A stretch of DNA of 64,000 bases from VAZQ01 sp036557705 (GCA_036557705.1 DATBHB010000124.1:45766-109765); one strand, 5' to 3'; numbered from the stretch's first letter, positions 9,442-18,784 are shown. The notes: a model not told the origin generated them from the letters alone. Translations and numbers: made by a program.

Positions 9442-12400
9442 ATGCCAAACAAAATGCTCATCGATGCGGCCCATCCGGAGGAGACCCGGGTGGTCGTTCT
9501 GCGCGGCAATCGTGTCGAAGAATTCGACTTCGAATCAGCCAGTCGTAAACAGCTTCGCGGCAACATCTATCTTGCCAAGGTGACGCGCGTCGAGCCGTCA
9601 TTGCAGGCAGCTTTTGTCGATTATGGCGGAAATCGCCACGGCTTTCTGGCTTTCAGCGAAATCCATCCCGATTACTACCAGATCCCGGTTGCCGACCGGC
9701 AGGCGCTGATTGAAGAAGAGGAACGCGCCGCGCGGGCTGCCGAAGCGGAGGCCGACAACCGCGCTGGGCGCCGCATGCAACGGGAACGCAGCGCCGAGCG
9801 TCCGGAGGAGACGGTTCGGAGCGAGCCCCTGGCGGAAGCAGCCGGGGACGTTTCAGCCGGCGGCGATGCCGCAATGGCGGCATGCTCCGAGGTAATGCTG
9901 GAGCCCTCCGCCTCCGGCGACATTGCGCCCCAAGGCGAGGTCTGCGACCCGCCGGCGCCGCGCGAGGCCCCGCCAGTAATCGAACGGGAGCCTGCAGCGG
10001 AGCAATCTCCCGTTTCGGAGACCGCGCCTGCCGCGGAAGTTCCCGCGGCGGTCCAACCGGAATTGGATGCGCCCGCCGAGGCAGCATCCACAGAGGTCGG
10101 GCAGTCGGCGGCCGAGCCGGACGCAGGTGCGGCCAGCGCCAGCGACGCCGAACCCATCGCAACCGGAAATGTCACCGAAATCAACGGCAACGGCGCCGGT
10201 GGCGAGGAGGACGTGGTCGAATCGGTCGGCGGTGCCGATGCCATGGAGGAAGTGCCGGAGCGCGCGCCGCGTTTGCGCCGGCAGTACAAGATCCAGGAGG
10301 TGATCAAGCGCCGGCAGGTCATGCTGGTGCAGGTGGTCAAGGAAGAGCGCGGGACCAAAGGAGCGGCACTCACCACGTATCTGTCGCTCGCGGGACGCTA
10401 CTGCGTGCTGATGCCCAATACTGCGCGCGGCGGCGGTATCAGTCGCAAGATTACCGATGCGCAAGACCGCAGGCGATTAAAGGAGCTTGCCCAGGAACTG
10501 GAAGTTCCCGAAGGAATGGGGGTTATTCTTCGCACCGCCGGAGCCAGCCGGACCAAGAACGAGATTAAACGCGATTTCGAGTACCTGCTGCGGCTATGGG
10601 AGACAGTGCGCGACTTCACGTTGCGATCCACCGCACCGACGCTCGTCTATGAGGAAGGATCCCTGATCAAACGATCCATCCGCGATCTATACAACAAAGA
10701 GATCGATGAAATCCTGGTGGCCGGCGAGGAGGGCTATCGCGAGGCCAAAGATTTCATGCAGATGCTCATGCCGAGCCATACGCGAAACGTGAAGCCTTTT
10801 CGCGACCCGCTGCCGATCTTCACCCGGTTTGGCATTGAGAGCCAGCTCGACGCGATGTTCCAGCCGGTGGTCCAGCTGCGTTCCGGAGGCTATGTCGTGC
10901 TCAACCAGACCGAGGCTCTGGTCGCGATCGACGTCAATTCCGGACGGGCAACGCGCGAGCACCATATCGAGGACACCGCGCTCAAGACCAATCTGGAGGC
11001 TGCCGAGGAAATCGCGCGGCAGCTGCGGCTGCGGGACCTTGCCGGCTTGATCGTCATCGATTTCATCGACATGGACGAGAAGCGAAACAACCGCACGGTC
11101 GAGCGGCGTTTGAAGGAAGCGCTCAAGAACGACCGCGCCCGCATTCAGGTCGGACATATCTCCCATTTCGGCCTGTTGGAAATGTCGCGCCAGCGCATCC
11201 GCTCAAGTGTGCTCGAAAGCTCCACTGAGAAGTGCCCGCACTGCGGCGGCAGCGGCCATGTACGCTCCGTTTCGTCAGTCGCCCTGCAGCTCTTGCGCGC
11301 GCTTGAAGAAATGCTGCTCAAAGGCGCAACGCATAATCTCGCCGTCCGCACCCGCACCGAAATCGCGCTCTATCTGCTCAACCAGAAACGCGCGCATCTG
11401 CGCTTGCTGGAGGAGCGGTTTCAGATCGCGATCATGATCAATGCCGACGCGAGTGTTGGCGGCCAGCTCTCCTACGTCATCGAAAAGGGCGAGCAGCTGC
11501 ACAGCCTTGAACAGGCACGCGCGATCGCAGCGCAAGCGCCGCGTGCCCCGACGGCGCCGGAGCCGGCCGAGGAGCCGGAATATGATGAGTACGGGGAGGA
11601 AGAAGAGCCGCATCTGGTTCCCCCCGACAGCGTCGAAACCGAACCGGCTCGCGCTCAGCCGCCTGCTCAGCAGCGGGCCTCCGACGGCGAAGGGGGCGAC
11701 GGTGGCCGCCGCCGCAAACGGCGGCGGCGCGGGCGCCGGGGTGCGGAGGCTCGCGAGTCGATTGCGGAAGCGGAGCCCAGCGTCGATGGGGTGAGTTCGT
11801 TGCCAACCGTCGAGGAGGATGCGGAAGCCGAAGCAGCTTTCGCAGCCGGAAGTCCTCCCCTGTTCGAGGCCGAAGCCGAAGCCGAAGGTGCCGGCGAGGA
11901 GGCCCGCTCCGATGCGGAGCGACCACGGCGGCGGCGCGGCCGCCGCGGCGGGCGTCGCAACCGGCGGGATCGAGATGCTGAGACTTTTGGCGCTTCGCCG
12001 GAGCCCGATGCAAATGCTGTTGATACCCAGCCTGAGTCAGCGAGCGCCTTCGACCAGTCCGAAACCGCATCTTCGTCAGCCGGCATCGAGGCTGAGCCGT
12101 CATCCCCGCTTGGGCGCGCCGAGGTGGAGGGGACGGCGCAAAACAACGCGGCAGAGGAGCAGCGCGAGGGTCGCAGCACCGCATCCGAAGCACGTCGATC
12201 GCAAGAGAACGATCGCGAGGACCTTTCTTCTTCGCAGCCCGCAAGCGTGAAAGAGCCGGAAAAGCCGCGTCGCCGGTCCACTGTGCGGGAGCCGGTGCCG
12301 AGTTTCCAGGGTGAATCCGTCACGACGGATCCTGCGCCACTGCCCTCCTCGCCAGCGGAACCGCCGCAACCGATCGTTACCGGTCCGTCGGAGTCCGAAG

Positions 12401-12459
12401 CGGCCGAACGGCCGCGCCGATCCGGCTGGTGGAATAGGCGGGCGGTCGGCAAGAGCTGA
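9442..12459 (+). CDS. rne: Ribonuclease E/G family endoribonuclease
   Basis: 1005 residues from ATG 9442 (MPNKMLIDAAHPEETRVVVL). RNase E makes the initiating cuts in mRNA decay and processes rRNA/tRNA precursors. An S1 RNA-binding domain at the N-terminus is split by an alpha-proteobacterial insert rich in Glu, Ala and Pro (about residues 95-285). The catalytic DNase I-like region has the Mg-site stretch ALVAIDVNSGRAT, and the zinc link CPHCGGSGH is near residue 598. The C-terminal 300 residues are disordered, with Arg-rich RNA-binding patches (RRKRRRRGRR and RPRRRRGRRGGRRNRR). A longer in-frame form from 9379 is possible but the chosen start fits the family. Confidence 0.95.
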   Translation: MPNKMLIDAAHPEETRVVVLRGNRVEEFDFESASRKQLRGNIYLAKVTRVEPSLQAAFVDYGGNRHGFLAFSEIHPDYYQIPVADRQALIEEEERAARAAEAEADNRAGRRMQRERSAERPEETVRSEPLAEAAGDVSAGGDAAMAACSEVMLEPSASGDIAPQGEVCDPPAPREAPPVIEREPAAEQSPVSETAPAAEVPAAVQPELDAPAEAASTEVGQSAAEPDAGAASASDAEPIATGNVTEINGNGAGGEEDVVESVGGADAMEEVPERAPRLRRQYKIQEVIKRRQVMLVQVVKEERGTKGAALTTYLSLAGRYCVLMPNTARGGGISRKITDAQDRRRLKELAQELEVPEGMGVILRTAGASRTKNEIKRDFEYLLRLWETVRDFTLRSTAPTLVYEEGSLIKRSIRDLYNKEIDEILVAGEEGYREAKDFMQMLMPSHTRNVKPFRDPLPIFTRFGIESQLDAMFQPVVQLRSGGYVVLNQTEALVAIDVNSGRATREHHIEDTALKTNLEAAEEIARQLRLRDLAGLIVIDFIDMDEKRNNRTVERRLKEALKNDRARIQVGHISHFGLLEMSRQRIRSSVLESSTEKCPHCGGSGHVRSVSSVALQLLRALEEMLLKGATHNLAVRTRTEIALYLLNQKRAHLRLLEERFQIAIMINADASVGGQLSYVIEKGEQLHSLEQARAIAAQAPRAPTAPEPAEEPEYDEYGEEEEPHLVPPDSVETEPARAQPPAQQRASDGEGGDGGRRRKRRRRGRRGAEARESIAEAEPSVDGVSSLPTVEEDAEAEAAFAAGSPPLFEAEAEAEGAGEEARSDAERPRRRRGRRGGRRNRRDRDAETFGASPEPDANAVDTQPESASAFDQSETASSSAGIEAEPSSPLGRAEVEGTAQNNAAEEQREGRSTASEARRSQENDREDLSSSQPASVKEPEKPRRRSTVREPVPSFQGESVTTDPAPLPSSPAEPPQPIVTGPSESEAAERPRRSGWWNRRAVGKS

Positions 12460-12460
12460 G

Positions 12461-14521
12461 ATGAAAAGCCTCTGGGTCGACAGCGAAGCCGACGCGACCG
12501 TCGCTCGCTACGCGAAACAGGGCATCGCTCCCGAAATCGCTCTGTGCATTTTTGCGACTCGCCTGATCGGCTCCGACCCCAGACTCGTGTTGCACGGCGG
12601 CGGCAACACCTCGGTCAAGACATTCGCGAGCGATCTCATCGGCGAGAAGGTCGAGGTATTGTGCGTCAAAGGCTCGGGAGCCGACATGGCGGCAATCGAG
12701 CCTGCCGGCCTCCCGGCAGTGCGGCTCGAGCCGCTGCGCAAATTGCGGCTGCGCGAAAGCCTCAGCGATGAGGACATGGTCCGCATCCAACGGGCGAACC
12801 TCCTCGATCCGATGGCGCCCAATCCTTCGGTCGAAACACTCCTGCATGCCTTTCTGCCGCACAAGTTTGTCAACCATAGCCATACGAGCGCGGTGCTGAG
12901 CCTGATCGATCAGCCCGATGGCGCTCGCCTCTGTGAGGAAGTTTACGGCAGCCGGCTCGGCATTGTGCCCTACATCATGCCCGGCTTTTCGCTCGCGATC
13001 GCGGCAGCGGACGTTTACGAATCAAAGCCGGAGGTGGAGGGCTTAGTGCTCTTGAAACATGGCGTTTTCAGCTTCAGCGACGATGCGCGCGAAGCCTACG
13101 AGCGCATGATCGGTATCGCAACGCGTGCCGAACAGCGCCTGGCACGTAATCGCAGCCACGTCTTCATCAGCGCGCCGCTGCCGGAGAAGGTCGCGTCCCT
13201 CGCCGAGGCCGCGCCGATCCTGCGCGGGGCAGCGAGTCTCAAGGACGGGAGCACCGAAGGCGTTTGGCGCCGCCCGATCCTCGATTTTCGCTGCTCACCT
13301 GCAATCCTCAATTACGTCAACGGCGCCGACTTGATACGCTATGGATTGGCCGGCGTGGTCACGCCGGACCACACGATCCGGACCAAGAATTGGCCGTTGA
13401 TCGTTCCCGCTCCCGAAACCGGGAAGACTGCCGAGTTCAAGCGCGCAGTGCGAGATGCCGCCGCCGAATTTGTCGAGAAATATAAAACCTATTTTAGGCG
13501 TCACAACGCTCGCGTTGGCGGCATCAATAAAATGCTCGATCCGCTGCCACGGGTGGCGCTTGTGCCGGGGCTCGGACTGTTCGGGCTTGGACGCACGAAA
13601 AGGGATGCGAGCATTGCCGCCGATCTGGCGCAGTCGGCAATCGATACGATCACGGATGCTGAGGCGATCGGCCGGTTCGAGTCGATCTTGGAAGCCGACA
13701 TGTTCGACATGGAATACTGGTCGTTGGAGCAGGCGAAGCTCGGCCAGGCAATCGATAAACCGCTCACCGGACAGGTTGCCGTCATCACTGGTGCTGCGGG
13801 TGCGATTGGAGCCGCCGCCGCGCGGATTTTCGCCCGCGCCGGCGCCGAAGTGGCAATGCTCGACATCGATGAAACCGGCGCCCAGGCCAAAGCCAAGGCG
13901 ATCGGCGGATCGGCGATCGCGATCGGCTGCGATGTCACTTCTGCGGCGTCGGTGCGCCGCGCTTTCGAAACCGTCGTCGAGAGCTTTGGCGGCACCGATA
14001 TCGTGATTTCCAATGCCGGCGCAGCATGGCAAGGCCGCATCGGCGAGGTTGATGAAGAGGTGCTGCGCAAGAGTTTCGAATTGAATTTCTACGGCCATCA
14101 ACGCGTGGCCCAGGCTGCGGTGCGCATCATGCTCGCACAGGGGACCGGCGGATGTCTCTTGTTCAACGTCTCGAAGCAGGCAGTAAACCCCGGACCTGAT
14201 TTTGGGCCTTACGGCCTGCCGAAAGCCGCGACCCTCTTCCTGATGCGCCAGTATGCACTCGATTACGGCTCCGAAGGAATTCGCGCCAATGCGGTCAATG
14301 CCGACCGCATCCGCTCAGGGCTTCTCACCGACGAAATGATCGCCGCGCGCGCCAAGGCGCGCGGCGTCAGCGGTCACGATTACCTGACAGGGAATCTGCT
14401 TGGGCGCGAGGTCACGGCCGAGGACGTCGCCCAGGCCTTTCTGGCACAGGCGCTCGCCCTGAAAACAACGGGAAACGTAACAACCGTCGATGGCGGCAAC
14501 ATCGCGGCCGCGCTGAGGTGA
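12461..14521 (+). CDS. Bifunctional class II aldolase / short-chain dehydrogenase
   Basis: 686 residues from the ATG one base after the rne stop, so it is probably translated from the rne transcript. The N-terminal half is a class II aldolase/adducin domain (LHGGGNTSVK, HSHTSAVLSL). The C-terminal half is an SDR dehydrogenase with a cofactor motif (TGAAGAIGAAAARIFA), SNAGAAW, and the catalytic YGLPK. This two-domain family includes rhamnulose-1-phosphate aldolase/lactaldehyde dehydrogenase (RhaD-RhaE type); the true substrate here is unknown and no sugar genes are adjacent. Its join to rne is odd for a catabolic enzyme and may be chance placement. Confidence 0.88.
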   Translation: MKSLWVDSEADATVARYAKQGIAPEIALCIFATRLIGSDPRLVLHGGGNTSVKTFASDLIGEKVEVLCVKGSGADMAAIEPAGLPAVRLEPLRKLRLRESLSDEDMVRIQRANLLDPMAPNPSVETLLHAFLPHKFVNHSHTSAVLSLIDQPDGARLCEEVYGSRLGIVPYIMPGFSLAIAAADVYESKPEVEGLVLLKHGVFSFSDDAREAYERMIGIATRAEQRLARNRSHVFISAPLPEKVASLAEAAPILRGAASLKDGSTEGVWRRPILDFRCSPAILNYVNGADLIRYGLAGVVTPDHTIRTKNWPLIVPAPETGKTAEFKRAVRDAAAEFVEKYKTYFRRHNARVGGINKMLDPLPRVALVPGLGLFGLGRTKRDASIAADLAQSAIDTITDAEAIGRFESILEADMFDMEYWSLEQAKLGQAIDKPLTGQVAVITGAAGAIGAAAARIFARAGAEVAMLDIDETGAQAKAKAIGGSAIAIGCDVTSAASVRRAFETVVESFGGTDIVISNAGAAWQGRIGEVDEEVLRKSFELNFYGHQRVAQAAVRIMLAQGTGGCLLFNVSKQAVNPGPDFGPYGLPKAATLFLMRQYALDYGSEGIRANAVNADRIRSGLLTDEMIAARAKARGVSGHDYLTGNLLGREVTAEDVAQAFLAQALALKTTGNVTTVDGGNIAAALR

Positions 14522-14534
14522 AGCCTGCACATCT

Positions 14535-14666
14535 GCGTAGCCCGGATTGCATGATCGCGGGCCCATGTCCGCGCCGCAGGCCTGACTTTTCAGGCGATCG
14601 CGCAATCCGGGACTCCGCTCCCGGATTGAAGCTTGCGTTTTGCGCGCAAGCTTCAATCCGGGCTAC
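14535..14666. repeat. Nested palindromic repeat, bidirectional terminator-like
   Basis: Between two convergent genes. Inner arms CCCGGATTGAAGCTTGCG (14620-14637) and its exact complement (14645-14662) form an 18-bp stem with a 7-base loop. Outer arms GTAGCCCGGATT (near 14536) and AATCCGGGCTAC (ending 14666) add a second nesting level. This resembles REP/BIME-type elements common in these genomes and could stop transcription from both sides. Confidence 0.75.
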
Positions 14667-14672
14667 GGTCGA

Positions 14673-15905
14673 TTACTTCAACACCTCGCGCATCGTCTTC
14701 ACGACGGGCGCAGGCGCATCGACGATTTCACTCACAAGCCGTTCTACCGCCTCGCCCGGCATCGGGCTCACTTCGAGCGCCTGCCGCCGTGCTTCGTCAA
14801 GGAATTGAGGATCACGCATGGTCGCGTCGAAGGCGCGGCGCAGCGCCTCGACCCGCTCGCGCGGCACGCCCGCATTGGTGGCGACGGGGCGCGCGAGCGA
14901 GGCCACCTTGCTGATGAAGTCGAACACCGTTTTCTGCCGGCTGGCGGTGGCAAGGTCGGAAAGGAGCGGAACGGGACCGTAATCGTTGTTCTTCCGCAGC
15001 CCCCATTGCAGCAGGAAATGGAACAGCGGTCTCCCGTCGGGGCCGATATTGCGCCCTCCCGGCAGCATGGCACCGGGGTTGCTGGTGCCGCGGCCGTCGA
15101 TTTCGCCGCGCTCCATGGCGAGATTCATGTCGGGTCCGCTGGTGTAGCCGGGAACGAGCTTGAATCGGGTAGCCAGCATTGCATTGGTCAGCTGCGTCAA
15201 CCAGGCCGTCGGATCGGCGACTGACGGCACGCCAATGATCGTTTCGCGGCGCCGGGCATCGTTGAGCGTCAGCGTGGACGATGTCGCCGAGGTCAGCAGG
15301 AAATTGCTGGCTTCGCTCATATTGCCGATCCAGTTGAGCGAGCGCATGTCGACCTTCAGCTTGTCGTTGAGACCGAGCGCCTGTTCGAGGGGAAATGACT
15401 GCGTCACCATGGTCAGCACGGTGCCGTCTCTCGGGTGTACATCGGCGACGTAAGCGAGCGCCGTCAGCCCGCTGCCGCCGGGCATGTTGACCGGCAGCGC
15501 CGAGGGCTGCCCGGGAATGAAACGGATCATGTGGCGGATGAGCAGACGGGAATAGAGATCGTAGTTTCCGCCGGGAGACGCCCGAATAACCACTCGGATC
15601 TGCTTGCCGCGATAGAAATCCGCCACCGGATCGGCGGCCATGGCAGGCATGCAGATGAGTGCGAGACAGGCCAGTCCGAATCCGGCGAAGATCGCGAGAC
15701 GCTTCGTAGGGTGGGCAAAATCGCTTAGCACTGCGCTCGACGAAGCCACAGCGTCGGAGCGATTTTGCCCCCGCGGTCCTATCTCACGATTCGACAGCGT
15801 GGGCAAAATCGCCATTGGGCATCGTCCGCGCGGATGGGTAGCAGAAGGCGATTTTGCCCACCCTAAAAAGCGGTGCGCCCATCCCGCAAGCGCTTTCCAG
15901 ATCAC
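14673..15905 (-). CDS. TctC/Bug-like periplasmic solute-binding protein
   Basis: 410 residues from a GTG at 15905 that has a strong GAGGAGACC ribosome binding site. The mature part begins ADPVADFYRGKQIRVVIR and continues with SPGGNYDLYSR, NMPGGSGL and PRDGTV, typical of tripartite-tricarboxylate-type binding proteins; the ligand (usually a carboxylate) cannot be told. No TctA/TctB membrane genes are nearby. The hydrophobic signal segment (RLAIFAGFGLACLALICMPAMA) starts only at about residue 69: residues about 13-67 are encoded by a palindromic repeat inserted in frame. Later starts (ATG 15815, GTG 15731) are possible but lack a good ribosome binding site. Confidence 0.85.
   Translation of the reverse strand: MIWKALAGWAHRFLGWAKSPSATHPRGRCPMAILPTLSNREIGPRGQNRSDAVASSSAVLSDFAHPTKRLAIFAGFGLACLALICMPAMAADPVADFYRGKQIRVVIRASPGGNYDLYSRLLIRHMIRFIPGQPSALPVNMPGGSGLTALAYVADVHPRDGTVLTMVTQSFPLEQALGLNDKLKVDMRSLNWIGNMSEASNFLLTSATSSTLTLNDARRRETIIGVPSVADPTAWLTQLTNAMLATRFKLVPGYTSGPDMNLAMERGEIDGRGTSNPGAMLPGGRNIGPDGRPLFHFLLQWGLRKNNDYGPVPLLSDLATASRQKTVFDFISKVASLARPVATNAGVPRERVEALRRAFDATMRDPQFLDEARRQALEVSPMPGEAVERLVSEIVDAPAPVVKTMREVLK
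15706..15867. repeat. Palindromic repeat (GGTGGGCAAAATCGC family) inside a binding-protein gene
   Basis: The outer arms AGGGTGGGCAAAATCGC (15708-15724) and GCGATTTTGCCCACCCT (15848-15864) are perfect 17-base complements. A second inner pair is at 15759-15770 (GCGATTTTGCCC) and 15798-15811. As drawn the unit spans 162 bases, exactly 54 codons, and keeps the reading frame of the minus-strand gene. A related copy is at 26199-26272 and a variant with GGCGC in place of ATCGC is at 42475-42619. Confidence 0.85.
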
Positions 15906-16132
15906 GCTCGGTCTCCTCGAATGACGAGCGCCATAGCCATTGCTCGAGAACTAGATACTGCCCAAGGCGACCCGACGCAAAAGAGCGGTTGAAAAGCTGT
16001 CGTCAAGACGAAACCTCATTGACACATTACTGACACAGCGCGGCGAATCGCATATGAAGAATCGGTTACCCCCCGTGTCCCCTGTCGAGTGTGTTGGCGT
16101 TCGCATTCTTCTGCCAACTCAGAAGGTGACAC

Positions 16133-16501
16133 ATGAAACTTCGCTTGTTGGCGCTCACCGCGCTTCTCGTCTCTGCTCCCTCGTTTGCGCGCGACTTCGG
16201 CCAATGGGGAGACAGCCCTGCCTTTGTCCGGCAGTGGTATCAAAAGCTGATGCAGCCCGACAACCCTCAGGTCTCATGCTGCGGCGAAGCCGACGCGTTC
16301 GAGGCCGACAATTTCGAGGTGGAGGGCGATCACTACGTTGCCATCATCACGAACGGGAAAGGCATGATCCCGAACGGAACCAAGATAGCGGTGCCCAATC
16401 AGAAGATGAAATGGGACGAGGGCAATCCGACCGGCCACGGGATCATCTTCATCAGCACCACCGGCACCGTCTACTGCTACGTCACTCCCGGCGGTGTATA
16501 G
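16133..16501 (+). CDS. Small secreted protein of unknown function
   Basis: 122 residues with a clear signal peptide (MKLRLLALTALLVSAPSFA|RDFGQWG). An AAGGTG ribosome binding site is properly spaced. The mature part has a conserved-looking VSCCGEADAF segment with paired cysteines and a third cysteine near the C-terminus (GTVYCYVTPGG), so a periplasmic disulfide is likely. I recognise it only as a hypothetical protein seen in rhizobial relatives; no function can be given. It stands alone between two minus-strand genes. Confidence 0.75.
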   Translation: MKLRLLALTALLVSAPSFARDFGQWGDSPAFVRQWYQKLMQPDNPQVSCCGEADAFEADNFEVEGDHYVAIITNGKGMIPNGTKIAVPNQKMKWDEGNPTGHGIIFISTTGTVYCYVTPGGV

Positions 16502-16634
16502 CGGCGCCCGTTTTTGACCCAGGCTTTAACCGCCGCTTAGCAGGGCGCGATGAAACGTGGGGCCGGGCCCACATAACGCTCGCCCGTACGGGATCTGCAA
16601 TTAAGCTGCTTCGCTCAGGCGGCCCAGGAGCTTG

Positions 16635-17879
16635 TCATTTCTGCTTTGCCGCGTTCTCGCGCGTGCCGTACAGAAACGTGATGTTGATTCGGCGGTTGAG
16701 GTAACCTTCCTTGAAGGCGATCTGATCGGTTTCGTGGAACAGATCGGAATCGAAGATGACGGCCCGGTTGGCCCGATGCGGAACGGTGACCGAGCGCGCG
16801 TTTTCGCGCGTGAGAAAATCCCGGATGGCCTGCCCGGCATTTGGATTGTTGTATTGCGTCAACTCCCAATCCAGCGGCGCCGGCTTGTCCCAAATTATCA
16901 TCCCGCCGCTTTGGGGATCGAGATTGGCCTCGTCGGGAGTAATATAGAAATTGACGTTCACTGCCGAAAAGTCCGCGTGGACATTGATGCCGCGGAGCCG
17001 GCTGTCATATTTGAATCCCCACCAGCGCAGGAGCGGAGCGTCGCCGATGATCTCGGGATAGGTGCTGCGCAGCTCGTTGCCGATTTGCGCCAGCAGCGGG
17101 CAGGCGAAGCCGTGCTCGGGCATCGCTCCAAGATAGCCATTCGGGTACGACTTCTGCCAGACGGTCGAGCGCCAGCAGTATTGCCGAAGTTTCTCCAGGG
17201 CTTCCTGCGTGAGCAGGTTGTCGATCACCGCGATCTGCGGCCGGCTCGCCTGCCAGCCCGCCGCGATTTCGCCTCCGGAACTGTCGGGATTCACCGCGAG
17301 TCCGTTCACCCGGCCGCCCTCTTCGAGATGAAAACGCCCAGGCGCGGCATCGCCCAGCGATCTGCGGTATTCAGTTTGCTCCGCATCGTGCTGCGCCCTG
17401 TGCGGCGGGATTGGCTCGGTAGCCCGGCCCAAATTTTGCGGGGCGCCTGCCGCGAGTTCAGCGTGGCGCCGGAACAAAGGGATGCTCTCCTCAAAACGGC
17501 CGTTGTCGACAACAACGAGGGCGAGGTTTTTCAACGCATCGGCCATATCTGGCTGGAGCGCCAGCGCCCGCCGATAGCAAGCCTCCGCTTCCGCGAGCTT
17601 GCCTTGCTCGAACAGGACGTTGCCGAGGTTGCTGTGCCCCGGGGGATAATCCGGCGCGACCGCGACCGTTCGCCGGAAGGCCGCCAGGGCCTCGCCCTCC
17701 CTGCCCTGCCCCTTGAGCGCGATGCCGAGCGCATTGTTGACGCCGGGATGAGCCGGAAAGCCCTGCAAGACGGTGCGATAAAGCCGTTCTGCGTCGCCGA
17801 GCCGGCCGGCCTGATGGCACCCCATTGCCTGCTGCAGCACGGCTTCGAGATCGGCGGTCTGCGGCGCGACTGAAACCAT
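16635..17879 (-). CDS. TPR protein with 2-oxoglutarate/Fe(II) oxygenase-like domain
   Basis: 414 residues from ATG 17879, which has a GGGGGGTG ribosome binding site; a GTG at 17906 is also in frame. The N-terminal half holds about three tetratricopeptide repeats (GRLGDAERLYRTVLQGFPAHP and following). The C-terminal half looks like the TIGR02466-type putative 2OG-Fe(II) oxygenase: NVHADFSAVNVNFYITP supplies an HxD pair and SDLFHETD the distal histidine, with a likely 2OG-binding Arg after it. It may hydroxylate a protein or small molecule; the target is unknown. Confidence 0.82.
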   Translation of the reverse strand: MVSVAPQTADLEAVLQQAMGCHQAGRLGDAERLYRTVLQGFPAHPGVNNALGIALKGQGREGEALAAFRRTVAVAPDYPPGHSNLGNVLFEQGKLAEAEACYRRALALQPDMADALKNLALVVVDNGRFEESIPLFRRHAELAAGAPQNLGRATEPIPPHRAQHDAEQTEYRRSLGDAAPGRFHLEEGGRVNGLAVNPDSSGGEIAAGWQASRPQIAVIDNLLTQEALEKLRQYCWRSTVWQKSYPNGYLGAMPEHGFACPLLAQIGNELRSTYPEIIGDAPLLRWWGFKYDSRLRGINVHADFSAVNVNFYITPDEANLDPQSGGMIIWDKPAPLDWELTQYNNPNAGQAIRDFLTRENARSVTVPHRANRAVIFDSDLFHETDQIAFKEGYLNRRINITFLYGTRENAAKQK

Positions 17880-18075
17880 GGGCAACACCCCCCGTTGCGA
17901 ACCCACCCGAATGATACCGTTTCCGGCCTGGATAGAACCGCCGGGCGATGGCGCGATTGAGGCAGGGTTTTGCAGTCGGGCGAGCGTCGGACTATATGCG
18001 TGCGGTCGCCAGACCTTCGTTCTGCGGAAGGCGCGCCCTCATCCGGGCGCGAGCGTAGCGAGCCTCAAGCGAGGC

Positions 18076-18098
18076 GCGCCGTCTCAACGAGACGGCGC
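18076..18098. repeat. Short perfect hairpin just upstream of tRNA-Thr
   Basis: GCGCCGTCTC (18076-18085) pairs exactly with GAGACGGCGC (18089-18098) across a three-base loop. It lies four bases before the tRNA acceptor stem, inside a GC-rich patch that contains further inverted segments. It could be a processing or attenuation element, or part of a dispersed repeat. Confidence 0.6.
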
Positions 18099-18101
18099 GG
18101 C

Positions 18102-18176
18102 GCCGGATTAGCTCAGTGGTAGAGCAGCGGTTTTGTAAACCGTTGGTCGGGAGTTCAAATCTCTCATCCGGCACCA
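18102..18176 (+). tRNA. trnT: tRNA-Thr (anticodon TGT)
   Basis: A full cloverleaf is visible. Acceptor GCCGGAT (18102-18108) pairs with ATCCGGC (18166-18172), D arm GCTCAGTGGTAGAGC, anticodon loop TTTGTAA giving TGT, T arm GGGAG-TTCAAAT-CTCTC with one G-U pair, and the CCA end is encoded (18174-18176). It reads ACA codons. Confidence 0.97.
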
Positions 18177-18257
18177 ACAGACCCTGATCTATCGGCTTTT
18201 CGCGTAGCGCAGCAAGCCAATCCGCCTCCCTGCGCAACGATCTATCAGAAATCGCAA

Positions 18258-18500
18258 TCAGTCTACCCTGACCGCGTCAAGCCTGTCCTCGGCTATGACG
18301 GCATGCGCATAGGTAAGGCAGGCGCGGATGTCCTCGGCCTCCAAATCGGGAAAGTCCGCGAGAATGGCCTCGCTGGTCTCGCCTTGCGCTAGCAGGCTTA
18401 AGATCATTTCCACGGAAATACGCATCCCCCGGATGATCGGCTTGCCACCGAAGATCTCCGGGTTGACAGCAATTCGTTTGAGTAGAGCATCGTCTTCCAT
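18258..18500 (-). CDS. DUF433 domain protein (putative antitoxin)
   Basis: 80 residues from ATG 18500 with a GAGG ribosome binding site. The sequence NPEIFGGKPIIRGMRISVEM and the helix-turn-helix-like LLAQGETSEAILADFPDL are hallmarks of DUF433, which usually pairs with a DUF5615 PIN-like toxin directly downstream. Here the gene is followed by tRNA-Thr on the other strand and no DUF5615 frame is visible, so it is an orphan. Confidence 0.85.
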   Translation of the reverse strand: MEDDALLKRIAVNPEIFGGKPIIRGMRISVEMILSLLAQGETSEAILADFPDLEAEDIRACLTYAHAVIAEDRLDAVRVD

Positions 18501-18784
18501 GGTTATCCTCATGCCGCGGTTTGCGGACGTGGCCCACCGTGAAATTTGTGCTCTATCGTACCACATGTCAGCCCCCGCACCTTCAGCGCCCGCCGAATTT
18601 TGCGTCGGTCGCGCGAATTGCGCATAGCGCACGAAGCGCCGTCGCATCGGTTTAGCGTAGGCACAGGACTCGGTTTGTTTCGGGGGACCATAGCCGAGGC
18701 TTTGCGTCCGCTATGCCCCCCGAGAGCACGGGATTTGTGCGCCGCAGCAGAAATACTGATGCGCCAACTGCGGACAATAACTGT

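Noticed and set aside
13295..14101. Minus-strand open frame of 268 codons
   Set aside because: It is a shadow of the aldolase/SDR gene, with no start signals or domain.
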